From Chthoniobacterales bacterium (GTDB taxonomy: Bacteria; Verrucomicrobiota; Verrucomicrobiia; Chthoniobacterales; JACTMZ01), in contig JAGYIO010000009.1 of the NCBI GenBank assembly GCA_018402585.1, forward strand, positions 1 to 63,639: 63,639 bases of DNA, read 5' to 3'. Below are positions 17,126 to 25,150 of this stretch, piece after piece. Within the stretch, counting starts at the first letter, position 1; each line of letters opens with the position of its first letter. The position numbers and the translations under genes are program-made. A model generated the notes under the pieces. The model was given only the letters and a program-made list of their open reading frames with translations. It was not told where the DNA came from and did not search any database.

Positions 17126-17573
17126 TCGCGACTCTCCATCCAGTCACCACCCGCCCTCATCCACTGCAACCTCCGGGCCTGCTGCCCGATTTCACCCTCA
17201 ATCCCGCCTGAAGTGTTACCTCTGTCCTGACCGCGCCCCGCAATTCGCCACGCGTCATAGCTTGGGCAAATCGGGTCCGAGGAATTCGCTCGCCACAGTT
17301 GGAACATGCTCTTGGAGCAACAACAAACCGGACACCGTCCGAATCACTCCGGCTGGGAAATCACTCCGCATTGCCGGAGAACAAAAGCGCCAAGATCGCT
17401 TTGGCCGCGTTGGCCGAGACGCGCAGAAATGTTTCCATCCGCTGGCGGGGCGAGCAACTCGCGAGGGTGGGTGCAGGTCAGACGAATGAGTCGCTCCGGC
17501 CGAGCAGCCGACTGGTCCAACCGGGCGAAGCTCCAGAAATTAGGGCAAAAAGCTCACGGCATGGCCTGACCCC
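17126..17573. other. 448-bp gap without a supported gene
   Basis: Short frames exist on both strands, but none has a convincing start, composition or recognisable motif. The promoter of the phosphatase-fold gene (start 17125) should lie in the left part. Confidence 0.5.
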
Positions 17574-18446
17574 TCATTCGGGGATCACCAAAATCATGCC
17601 CGGCTTAAGCTTGGCCGGATCCTCCAACGTTCCCTTGTTGGCTTCCAAAATCTTCGGCCACTGACTCGAATTTCGGTAAAGTTTCCGCGCGATGCCATTC
17701 AGGGTATCGCCACTGACCACCTTGTATGTCCGCACCGCTGCCTCGCTCGCCGCTGCGGCTGCAACCGGCGCGGAGCGGGGGGCCATTGCCGCCGGATCAG
17801 CGAACGGCACGCCAGCAGTGACTGGCAACGCACGTCGCACTTCCGGTTCTCCGGAGTTTGGCGCCGCCGGCGCAGGTGCCAGCGTGGGTGGCGGCGTGGC
17901 GGCGACAACCATGGCCGGGGTTGCCGCTGGCCCAGGAGTGGCCGCGACCGGACGTGGCCGACCGGCGGGAGCTCGCTGCCGCAAGTCGGTAAGTTGCTGG
18001 CGGAGCGCCAGATTTTCGTTCTTCAATCGGGAGGCTTCACGCGCCGGCATGACCGCGCCCTCGGCGGCGCGCGAGACGATGAGCAGGCGCAACCGGTCGA
18101 CATACCCTTTCACATCGGTCGCGAATTGTCCCTGCGGGGCAAGTTGCAAATACCGCTCGAAATGATGCAGGGCACCGACTTCGTTCTTCAATTGGTCCTC
18201 ATAAAGCATGCCCAACCGGTAATGCGCCTCCGCCGAGAGCATGCTGCCGTCCAAAGCGGTTTCAAAATGCTGCAACGCCGCTTGCACCTCGCCCCGCACC
18301 ACCGCCTGATTGCCCTCGCGAATCTGCCGGCCAGTCTGCGAAACCGTGAGCAAGTCACAGCCGGCCAACCCGGCAGCCAGGGCCAGAACGGCTGATCGCC
18401 GCCAGACCCATCCCATGCTTGCCACTCGCTTCGTCATCACAGGCAT
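17574..18446 (-). CDS. LysM-domain lipoprotein with TPR-like repeats
   Basis: The start is ATG at 18446 (alternative 18437). It opens a lipoprotein signal with lipobox LAGC (RRSAVLALAAGLAGC). TPR-like helices follow (IREGNQAVVRGEVQAALQHFETALDG and AEAHYRLGMLYEDQLKNEVGALHHFERYLQL), then a short coiled coil (ASRLKNENLALRQQLTDLRQR) and a long Pro/Ala linker. A single C-terminal LysM domain ends the protein (YKVVSGDTLNGIARKLY...WPKILEANKG...LKPGMILVIPE). It probably sits in the outer membrane and binds peptidoglycan. The gene is divergent from the next lipoprotein gene, with only 15 bases between start codons. Confidence 0.85.
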   Translation of the reverse strand: MPVMTKRVASMGWVWRRSAVLALAAGLAGCDLLTVSQTGRQIREGNQAVVRGEVQAALQHFETALDGSMLSAEAHYRLGMLYEDQLKNEVGALHHFERYLQLAPQGQFATDVKGYVDRLRLLIVSRAAEGAVMPAREASRLKNENLALRQQLTDLRQRAPAGRPRPVAATPGPAATPAMVVAATPPPTLAPAPAAPNSGEPEVRRALPVTAGVPFADPAAMAPRSAPVAAAAASEAAVRTYKVVSGDTLNGIARKLYRNSSQWPKILEANKGTLEDPAKLKPGMILVIPE

Positions 18447-18461
18447 GATAAAAGACAAATC

Positions 18462-18947
18462 ATGACTGGCAAGGTTCCCCGCGTCGCGCTGTTCGCCGGC
18501 CTTTTGCTGCTGGTCGGTTGTGCCAGTTGGCCGAAGCCGCCCGCCACCGAACCGGGACCCAAAGAACAAATTATTCCTCTGCAAAGCTCCCAGCCGGCGC
18601 TCACGACTGCAGCGCTTCGACCCGCCACGACAACCCAGCGACCAACCTCCGCCGTCGCTGCGCGAAAATCGGCGCCCCCGCCTGCTCCGGCCATCGCCGG
18701 GCCGATCATCGTGACCAAAACCGGTGCGGCTCCGGCCCAACCCGTCCCCCTCTTCCGCCAAGCCATCGTTCTGGCCAACGTCCGCGCCGCCGTGGCAGGT
18801 TTGCCCGCCCAGCCGAAAACAGAATTCCAGCGCGGCCTCCTCACCCTCACCTTCCCGCGCGGCACGCAAGCCGAGGTCGCCGCCGCGGTCAACCGCGCTT
18901 TGGCCGTCCCCGAAGTCAGCCGCCTGCAAGTTATCCCGCCACCATAA
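18462..18947 (+). CDS. Small Pro/Ala-rich lipoprotein of unknown function
   Basis: The ATG at 18462 gives a basic N-region, a hydrophobic run and lipobox LVGC (ALFAGLLLLVGC). Then come ~75 residues of Pro/Ala/Thr-rich linker and a small C-terminal domain of about 60 residues (FRQAIVLANVRAAVAGLPAQ...RALAVPEVSRLQVIPPP). No family is recognised. A large open frame on the opposite strand is judged a shadow, because the lipobox and signal are on this strand. It is divergent from the LysM lipoprotein and may share regulation with it. Confidence 0.7.
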   Translation: MTGKVPRVALFAGLLLLVGCASWPKPPATEPGPKEQIIPLQSSQPALTTAALRPATTTQRPTSAVAARKSAPPPAPAIAGPIIVTKTGAAPAQPVPLFRQAIVLANVRAAVAGLPAQPKTEFQRGLLTLTFPRGTQAEVAAAVNRALAVPEVSRLQVIPPP

Positions 18948-18999
18948 CCCCGCCCGGCTGGCCCGATCAGCCTTCTCTTTTCCCATTTTTTGGAGAAGA

Positions 19000-19071
19000 A
19001 GGCGAGGGACGGAATCGAACCGTCGCATAGGGCTTTTGCAGAGCCCGGCCTTACCACTTGGCTACCCCGCC
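19000..19071 (-). tRNA. tRNA-Cys (anticodon GCA)
   Basis: On the minus strand the sequence folds as a standard cloverleaf. The acceptor stem GGCGGGG pairs with CCTCGCC with one G-T pair. The anticodon loop CTGCAAA carries GCA, and the T-arm contains GGTTCGATTCC. The discriminator base is U, as required for tRNA-Cys. CCA is not encoded. Confidence 0.95.
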
Positions 19072-19215
19072 GATCGCTCCTCTATCTCTGACAGCGACCG
19101 CTCCGCATGTCAAACCCGTGAATTCAGCATTGACCTCACCCTCCACACCCCCTTAGTTTACAGGGTCACGCACGTTCTGTCTCTGGTGACCCGCGAGCGA
19201 CCTCCACACCCTTTC

Positions 19216-19428
19216 ATGAATCCTATGCTCCTCGAAAAAGCCCGCGCAACTGTCGGCAACGACAAAATCCTGGTCAACCTCGTCTCGCGCCGCGTGCGCC
19301 AACTCAATGCCACGAGCCGTCCGCTCGTCGAGGTCGACCCGGGCATGGGTTTCATCGACATCGCCCTCAAGGAAATCGGTGAGGGTAAAATTTCCGCGCG
19401 CGTCGTCGAGCCGGCCAAAGCGGCCTGA
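19216..19428 (+). CDS. rpoZ: DNA-directed RNA polymerase omega subunit
   Basis: The 70-residue product matches the omega family: NDKILVNLVSRRVRQLN near residues 15-31 carries the conserved basic helix that embraces the beta' C-terminus, followed by DIALKEIGEGKI. The start is ATG at 19216 (MNPMLLEKA); a second ATG three codons later is possible. smpB follows after 29 bases. Omega helps assemble the polymerase, and in many bacteria forms part of a ppGpp site. The first residues of the classical MAR motif are replaced by the NDK stretch. Confidence 0.88.
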   Translation: MNPMLLEKARATVGNDKILVNLVSRRVRQLNATSRPLVEVDPGMGFIDIALKEIGEGKISARVVEPAKAA

Positions 19429-19457
19429 GGCCCCCGCCGCGCCAGAAAAGGCCCGCC

Positions 19458-19916
19458 ATGGGCACGGACATTGTCACCAACCGCAAGGCGCGGCACAGCT
19501 ACACCATCCTCGAGACTCTCGAGGCAGGTCTCGCCCTCAAAGGCACCGAGGTCAAATCGATCCGCGCCGGTCTGGCCAATATGACCAGTGCCTTCGCCCG
19601 TCTGGAAAAGGGCGAACTTTTTCTCCACGGCCTCGACATCCAACCCTACATCCGGGCCAGCCACGAGCAGCATGAGGCCAAACGCCCCCGCCGCCTTCTC
19701 GTCCATCGCGCCGAACTGCTCAAACTCCGTGAAGCGGTGGAAATCCAAGGCTGTGCCCTTCCCGCGCTCAAACTTTATTGGAAGGACCGCAGGGTCAAAG
19801 TCCAACTTGGCTTGGCCAAAGGGAAAAAAGCCCCCGACAAACGTCAAGATCTCAAGCGTCAAGTCGCCGAACGCGAAGCCGCCCGCACTGCCGCCGCCTT
19901 CAACCGCCGCGGCTGA
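19458..19916 (+). CDS. smpB: SsrA-binding protein SmpB
   Basis: At 152 residues it has the normal length. Family signatures run in order: IVTNRKARHSYTI (residues 5-17), LEAGLALKGTEVKSIRAG (21-38), ELFLHGLDIQPY and HEAKRPRRLLVHRAEL. The C-terminal tail is basic (KGKKAPDKRQDLKRQVAERE); this tail enters the ribosomal decoding centre in place of codons. The protein carries tmRNA to stalled ribosomes for trans-translation. It follows rpoZ closely. The tmRNA gene itself is not visible in this window. Confidence 0.95.
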   Translation: MGTDIVTNRKARHSYTILETLEAGLALKGTEVKSIRAGLANMTSAFARLEKGELFLHGLDIQPYIRASHEQHEAKRPRRLLVHRAELLKLREAVEIQGCALPALKLYWKDRRVKVQLGLAKGKKAPDKRQDLKRQVAEREAARTAAAFNRRG

Positions 19917-20056
19917 AAGTGGCCTGGGCGTCCTGCCCGTGATCCCCCGGGGATGATCAGTCGCGCGGTGGCCGGACGGCGAACACCTCCCAGCTCGCGC
20001 AAATTTCTCCGTTACGCGCAGCAGACGAAAGATTATATTTTCCTACGCCTTTAGCC

Positions 20057-20173
20057 ATGCACTTCATCCCATTTTCATTCCCCGCTCTGCCCGCGCGGCT
20101 GGCCGGCTCTCCGAGGCCGAAGCGCGGCACCAGCCGGACGCGCGGCGGGCCGTCAGCCTCCCCTTGCCCATGA
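20057..20173 (+). other. Possible 38-codon upstream reading frame before trpE
   Basis: An ATG at 20057 opens a 38-residue Pro/Arg-rich frame (starting MHFIPFSFPALPARLAG) whose TGA overlaps the trpE start in ATGA. The overlap geometry is that of translational coupling. The peptide has no Trp codons, so it is not a classical attenuator leader. Codon content is unremarkable and it may be chance. Confidence 0.25.
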
Positions 20174-21663
20174 CGGTGCCCGACCTTCATCCCAACCCCA
20201 AGGAGTTTGCCGCTCTCGCCGCGAAGCATCGCGTCGTGCCGGTCTGGACCGAATTGGTGGCGGACAGCGAAACCCCGGTCACCGCATTCGCCAAAATCGC
20301 CGGTCCCGAGGAGCCGGCCTTTCTTTTCGAGTCGGCCGAGCAGGACGAAAAGAGCGGACGCTATTCCATCCTCGGTGCCGGCGCGGAACGCGAATTCATC
20401 GCCCGCGGCCCGCACTTCGAGATCCGGCAAGGCGGGGAGATCATCCGCTCCGGTCAAGCCGACGACCCGCTGGCCGAACTGGAGTGGGAAATGGCCGGGC
20501 TCTCCGCGCCGAAAGGCTTCCCCCATTTTCCCGGCGGGTCCATCGGCTACCTTTCCTACGATGCGGTCCGTTACTTTGAACCGACCGTGCCGCCCGCCCC
20601 GCCTGACGGGCTCGGCTTGCCCGATCTCTATTTTTTCACCACGGATCGCGTTCTGGTCTTCGACCATCTGACCCGGCGCCTCATGGTCATGGTCAATGCC
20701 TATCCGCACGGGGACCCCCTCGCCGCCTATGACGCCGCCCGGGCCAAAATCGTTTCCCTCCTTGCGCAACTTGCCCAGCCCGCCGTCCTCCCCCCCATTT
20801 TCACCGGCCTGCCGACCACGACCTCGGAAATCACTTCAAACACCACGCGGGACGATTATTTCGCCGCGGTGGAATGCGCCAAAGAATACATCCGGGCCGG
20901 GGACGCCTTCCAAATCGTCCTTTCCCAGCGCTTTGCCACCCCCTACACCGGCACGCCTCTTGACCTCTACCGGGCCCTGCGCCTGGTCAATCCCTCGCCT
21001 TACATGTTTCTCCTCCGCTGCCCCGGCTACCAGCTGGTCGGCAGCTCACCCGAGGTTCACGTCCGGGTCGACGAGCGCCAGGTCCAGATCCGCCCCATCG
21101 CCGGCACCATCCGCCGCGGGGCCAACCCGGAGGAGGACGACCGCAACGCCGAGGAATTACTCCACAATCCGAAAGAACGCGCCGAGCACCTCATGCTCGT
21201 CGACCTGGCCCGCAACGATCTCGGACGCATCGCCGGATACAACAGCTTGCAAGTCACCGACTTCATGACCATCGAGCGCTACAGCCACGTCATGCACATC
21301 GTCTCCAACGTGACCGGCAGGCTCTCGCCCGGATATTCGACTTACGATGTGATGCGCGCCACCTTCCCCGCGGGCACCGTTTCGGGCGCACCCAAGGTCC
21401 GCGCCATGCAAATCATCAACGAACTGGAGAAAAACAAACGTTGTTCCTACTCGGGCGCGGTCGGCTATTTCGGTTACGATGGCAACCTCAATTCCTGCAT
21501 CGCCCTCCGCACCGTTCTGCTCAAAGACGGCACCGCCTACGTGCAAGCCGGGGCCGGCGTGGTTGCCGACAGCACCCCGCAAGGCGAGTATGAAGAAACG
21601 ATCAACAAAGCCATGGGCGTGATCCGCGCGATCGAACGCGCCCGCACAGTCGTACCATCATGA
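20170..21663 (+). CDS. trpE: Anthranilate synthase component I
   Basis: Catalyses chorismate plus ammonia (from TrpG) to anthranilate, the first step of tryptophan synthesis. ATG at 20170 is preferred to the in-frame TTG two codons earlier. The chorismate-binding motifs are present in order: [70 protein letters not shown] and [15 protein letters not shown]. An N-terminal TrpE domain ([21 protein letters not shown]) holds the usual region for feedback inhibition by tryptophan. Length (497) is normal. The stop overlaps the trpG start in ATGA, so the two subunits are co-expressed. Confidence 0.95.
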   Translation: MTVPDLHPNPKEFAALAAKHRVVPVWTELVADSETPVTAFAKIAGPEEPAFLFESAEQDEKSGRYSILGAGAEREFIARGPHFEIRQGGEIIRSGQADDPLAELEWEMAGLSAPKGFPHFPGGSIGYLSYDAVRYFEPTVPPAPPDGLGLPDLYFFTTDRVLVFDHLTRRLMVMVNAYPHGDPLAAYDAARAKIVSLLAQLAQPAVLPPIFTGLPTTTSEITSNTTRDDYFAAVECAKEYIRAGDAFQIVLSQRFATPYTGTPLDLYRALRLVNPSPYMFLLRCPGYQLVGSSPEVHVRVDERQVQIRPIAGTIRRGANPEEDDRNAEELLHNPKERAEHLMLVDLARNDLGRIAGYNSLQVTDFMTIERYSHVMHIVSNVTGRLSPGYSTYDVMRATFPAGTVSGAPKVRAMQIINELEKNKRCSYSGAVGYFGYDGNLNSCIALRTVLLKDGTAYVQAGAGVVADSTPQGEYEETINKAMGVIRAIERARTVVPS

Positions 21664-22223
21664 TCCTCGTCCTCGATAACTACGACAGCTTCACCTACAA
21701 CCTTGTGCAATACTGCGGCGAGCTGGGGGCGGACCTCCGGGTCGTGCGCAACGACCGGATCACCTTGGCCGAAATCGAAGCCCTCGCCCCCGAACGCATC
21801 ATTATCTCCCCCGGCCCCTGCACTCCGTCCGAAGCCGGTATCAGCAGCGAAGTGATCAAAACCTTCGGCCCGCGCCTTCCCGTCCTCGGGGTCTGCCTCG
21901 GGCACCAGTGCATCGGCGAAGTCTACGGTGGCCAAGTCGTGCGGGCCGACCGCCTCATGCACGGCAAAACCTCGCCCATCATCCACCGCGGTCAGGGCGT
22001 CTTCAAAGATCTCCCCTCCCCCTTCGAAGCCACCCGATACCACTCCCTCATCGTCAAGCGGGACACCCTCCCGGATGTTCTGGAAATCACGGCCGAAACG
22101 GCCGAAGGCGAAATCATGGGCCTCCAGCACAAAACTCTCCCGGTCCACGGGGTCCAGTTCCACCCCGAATCGATCCTCACCGCGGAAGGCAAACGCCTCC
22201 TGAAAAACTTCCTCGAGCTTTAG
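21660..22223 (+). CDS. trpG: Anthranilate synthase component II (glutamine amidotransferase)
   Basis: A class I glutamine amidotransferase that supplies ammonia to TrpE. The oxyanion loop [13 protein letters not shown] is at residues 48-60, the nucleophile is Cys79 in [12 protein letters not shown], and the His/Glu pair sits in VQFHPES near residue 170. At 187 residues it is the usual single-domain form. In many bacteria the same subunit also serves PabB; no pabB is in this window. The gene overlaps trpE by 4 bases. No terminator is visible before the convergent mscS gene. Confidence 0.95.
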   Translation: MILVLDNYDSFTYNLVQYCGELGADLRVVRNDRITLAEIEALAPERIIISPGPCTPSEAGISSEVIKTFGPRLPVLGVCLGHQCIGEVYGGQVVRADRLMHGKTSPIIHRGQGVFKDLPSPFEATRYHSLIVKRDTLPDVLEITAETAEGEIMGLQHKTLPVHGVQFHPESILTAEGKRLLKNFLEL

Positions 22224-22282
22224 TTAGGCCGCACCGAGGCGATGACGCGACGGTGACCGGCCCTGCACTCCACCTGGTCCGC

Positions 22283-23026
22283 TCACTTCGGCGGCGTCAT
22301 ATTGGTCACCGCCGCATTGGTGATCAGTTGGTTCGGAATCGAGACGATGTAGCCCTCCTTGGTCCGGACCCGTGTGCTGCGCAACCCGATATTGACCACC
22401 TCACCTTCCACCTCCCCTTGCTTGATCTTGTCACCAACTTGGAAAGTGCGGTCCAGCAAGAGGGCGAGTGAACCGAGCAAATTGGCCAGCGTTTCCTTCG
22501 CGGCCAGCGCCACGGCCAATCCTCCGATCCCCAAGCCCGCGAGCAACCCGGCCACATGGTAACCCAGGTTCTGCAGGACGAGCAGAAAAGCGATGAGGTA
22601 GAGAAAGACCTGACAGGCCCGCGCCAGGACCGGCGCCAAGGTATCGCGGGTCCGGGCTTCCGCGGGATCGGCGGCCGAACGCGCCCATCCGGCCAAGGCC
22701 GTGACTGCCGCCCGCCCGGCCACGAAAGCCGCCAGCACGGCCAAGGCCGCCCGCCAGCCGTGGCCCAACCACTCCTCGACCGGTGGCGGCAGCTTGAGCA
22801 TTTCCAGGGCCACCGCCACGGCAACCAAGAGCAAACTCCAGCGGAGCAGCGGCACCAAAGTCCGCAAGACCTCGATCCCCACGATCGGCGCCTTGGCCCG
22901 CACCGCGCGTTCCATCCGCCCGTGGAGCAACCGCCCGAGGAACCAGCTCCCACCCCAGGCCAGGGCGAGCAAAAAAAAGAAAACTAGGATCTCCCAGAGT
23001 TTCACCTCGGACCACATCGCGCTCAT
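22283..23026 (-). CDS. MscS-family small-conductance mechanosensitive channel
   Basis: The product (247 residues) has four hydrophobic segments; the last is a Gly/Ala-rich pore helix (AGLLAGLGIGGLAVALAAKETLANLLGS), typical of TM3 in MscS. It is followed directly by the beta domain (DRTFQVGDKIKQGEVEGEVVNIGLRSTRVRTKEGYIVSIPNQ) with the conserved GxV(xx)I and PN motifs. It ends shortly after the beta domain, so the cytoplasmic alpha/beta cage of classical MscS is missing or minimal. It relieves turgor on hypo-osmotic shock. It is convergent with trpG. Confidence 0.9.
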   Translation of the reverse strand: MSAMWSEVKLWEILVFFFLLALAWGGSWFLGRLLHGRMERAVRAKAPIVGIEVLRTLVPLLRWSLLLVAVAVALEMLKLPPPVEEWLGHGWRAALAVLAAFVAGRAAVTALAGWARSAADPAEARTRDTLAPVLARACQVFLYLIAFLLVLQNLGYHVAGLLAGLGIGGLAVALAAKETLANLLGSLALLLDRTFQVGDKIKQGEVEGEVVNIGLRSTRVRTKEGYIVSIPNQLITNAAVTNMTPPK

Positions 23027-23194
23027 CAGCAGAATGAATTAACCGCAGCGAAGGCCGAGAGCACGGAGAAAACGACCGGAGCCTCCGGCTCGGGAGTTTT
23101 CCCTTTTCCGTGTTCAGTGTTCCGGGGAAAAGAAAGTCCCCGCCGTTTATCTTCTTCCCTTGGCCGGTGGGCCGTCTCGCAGACTCGGCTCTGC

Positions 23195-24715
23195 CTAAAT
23201 TGACCCCAAAAACACTCGCGCCGACTCGGCAATGGCCTTCCGGTCGGCCGGCGTCTTTTTCGCCAAGGTCTTCAAAGCCATTCCGATCCGCGGATTGCGG
23301 GCAAACCGCTGCTCGTGCCGCGCGTAAAAATCCCAATAAAGGTAATTAAAGGGGCACGCTTCCGGCCCGGTTTTGACCTCCGGCTTGTAGCGACAACCGG
23401 CGCAGTAATTGCTCATCCGCGTAATGTAGCCCGAGCCCGCGGCATAAGGCTTGGTCGCCATGAACCCGCCATCGGCATGCAGCACCATGCCGAGCACATT
23501 GGCCGCCATGACCCAATCATGCGCATCGACATACATTTCGTTGAACCAGCGCAGCGCCTCGGACGGACGCACCCCCGCGAGGAGGAGGAAATTCCCGAGG
23601 ACCATGAGCCGCTGAATGTGGTGGTTATAGCCCGTGCCCAGCACTTGCCGCAGGCACTGCCCGAGACAATTCATCTCCGTCTGGCCGGTGTAAAAGAATT
23701 CCGGGAGCGGCCGCTCCGCCGCCAGACCATTGACCTGCTCATAGTCCGGCATCTTCAGCCAATAGACGCCATTGACGAATTCCCGCCAGCCCGCAATCTG
23801 CCGGACGAACCCCTCGACACTGGCCAGCGGCGCCTTGCCCTTCTCGTAGGCGGCAATGGCCCGCTCGAGGCATTCCCGCGGGGTGAGCAACCCGAGGTTG
23901 AGCAAGGGCGAGATGACCGCATGGAAAAGCAGCTCGTCACCCTCCACCATGAGATCCTCCCACGGACCAAACCCCGCCAACCGCGTGGCCACAAAGCGCT
24001 CCAACCAGCGCAGCGCCCCGGCCCGGTCGACCGGAAGCCAAAATCCCTCGGCCGAGCCCGGATTGGGGCCAAACTCTGCTTCGACCAGCGCCATCACCTC
24101 TTTCGTCATCTTGTCCGGCTTTTCATTGACCACTTCGGCCAGCGGACGCCCCGCCTTGGTCCAATCACGAAAGGTCTTCCGGTTCTCCTCGTCGAAATTC
24201 CACCGGTCGTCGACCGGCTTGCCATCCGCCGTCATGAGAAACCCGAACTCGGTCCGCACCCGCCGGTAATGCGTCTCCATGAGGAGCGACTTCTTGCCTT
24301 CGGCCCACGCGATGAACTCCCCCCGCGGCAGAAGGAACTGCCGGGTCGGCACGATCTCAAGGGGAAACTTCTTGGCCAATTTCTCCGCCGCGGCCTGTTC
24401 GTCATAACTATTCGGCGCGGCAAGGAGGATGCGCTTCGTCTGGTGTCTCTTCAAGTGGGCGGACAAGGCCGACTCCCAGGTCACTCCGCGCCCCAGCGCG
24501 TGGTAATCCACCGTCCACCCCGCCAGACGCAACTCCGCGGCAAGATGACGCTGGGCCGAAAGGAGCAAAACCAGCCGCTTTTTTTGATAGGGTAGCTTCT
24601 TTAACCCACGCTCACTCTCGACAAAAAAAACAACATCTTCCTTTTTCCGCGCCCCCGCGAGCGCCGCATTGTCCGGCCCCAATTGGTCGCCCAAAATCCA
24701 GATGGTCCGCTTCAC
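23195..24715 (-). CDS. Cryptochrome/photolyase of the iron-sulfur (PhrB/FeS-BCP) type
   Basis: The GTG at 24715 is chosen because KRTIWILGDQLGPDN follows at once, the usual N-terminus, with TAGGTG upstream. The N-terminal Rossmann-like domain is followed by an FAD-binding helical domain (MNCLGQCLRQVLGTGYNHHIQRLMVLGNF, DAHDWVMAANVLGM). The C-terminal cluster motif is C-x2-C-x12-C in YCAGCRYKPEV...ACPFNYLYW; with the upstream Cys in MNCLGQC it would bind a [4Fe-4S] cluster as in bacterial (6-4) photolyases. It probably repairs (6-4) pyrimidine photoproducts using blue light; a signalling role is possible. Confidence 0.88.
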   Translation of the reverse strand: MKRTIWILGDQLGPDNAALAGARKKEDVVFFVESERGLKKLPYQKKRLVLLLSAQRHLAAELRLAGWTVDYHALGRGVTWESALSAHLKRHQTKRILLAAPNSYDEQAAAEKLAKKFPLEIVPTRQFLLPRGEFIAWAEGKKSLLMETHYRRVRTEFGFLMTADGKPVDDRWNFDEENRKTFRDWTKAGRPLAEVVNEKPDKMTKEVMALVEAEFGPNPGSAEGFWLPVDRAGALRWLERFVATRLAGFGPWEDLMVEGDELLFHAVISPLLNLGLLTPRECLERAIAAYEKGKAPLASVEGFVRQIAGWREFVNGVYWLKMPDYEQVNGLAAERPLPEFFYTGQTEMNCLGQCLRQVLGTGYNHHIQRLMVLGNFLLLAGVRPSEALRWFNEMYVDAHDWVMAANVLGMVLHADGGFMATKPYAAGSGYITRMSNYCAGCRYKPEVKTGPEACPFNYLYWDFYARHEQRFARNPRIGMALKTLAKKTPADRKAIAESARVFLGSI

Positions 24716-25150
24716 ATCACCTAAATATACCCCCCCGAGCCACTTTTCCCAAGCAGGAAAACCTGGCCCGAGTCGAGGCAAAGAGCACCCCACGGTGCCC
24801 GTGCGTCCGCTTGATCAGTGGGAGCTGTGCTCGGCTGGCCAGAGAGCGGAAGAGATTTACCCGCCCAGAAAGCCCGAGAAAATGCGACCCTCAAGCCAAC
24901 GAAGCCGAGGCCGTCGGGACGAGGCGGCGCTAAATCACCGTAGCTGGCTGCCAGAGTGGTAACGTCCCGCCGTGGGCCTGCTTGTGCAAAGACCCGATGT
25001 AACAGACCCCTCCGCTCTCATCTAGGCTGCGCGGGAGGCGGGTAGCTGGAAAAAGCCCTTTTTCTCACCGGACGCGCGAACCGGAACAGACAGAAAACTG
25101 ACCAAGAAACCATGGGGCGTCCGCTACAAAACCTCGGTCAAATGCTTCGC
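24716..25150. other. 435-bp gap without a supported gene
   Basis: No frame is convincing on either strand. A weak hairpin (GAAAAA at 25049-25054 pairing with TTTTTC at 25059-25064) lies about 85 bases past the stop of the beta-strand repeat gene and could end its transcription. The right part contains no features I can name. Confidence 0.45.

Noticed and set aside
20057..20173. trp attenuator leader peptide
   Set aside because: The small frame has no Trp codons, and I see no alternative terminator/antiterminator hairpins.
24790..25110. Structured RNA (tmRNA, RNase P or riboswitch) in the 24.7-25.15 kb gap
   Set aside because: I compared the hallmark segments of these RNAs by eye on both strands and found none. 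A covariance-model search would decide.
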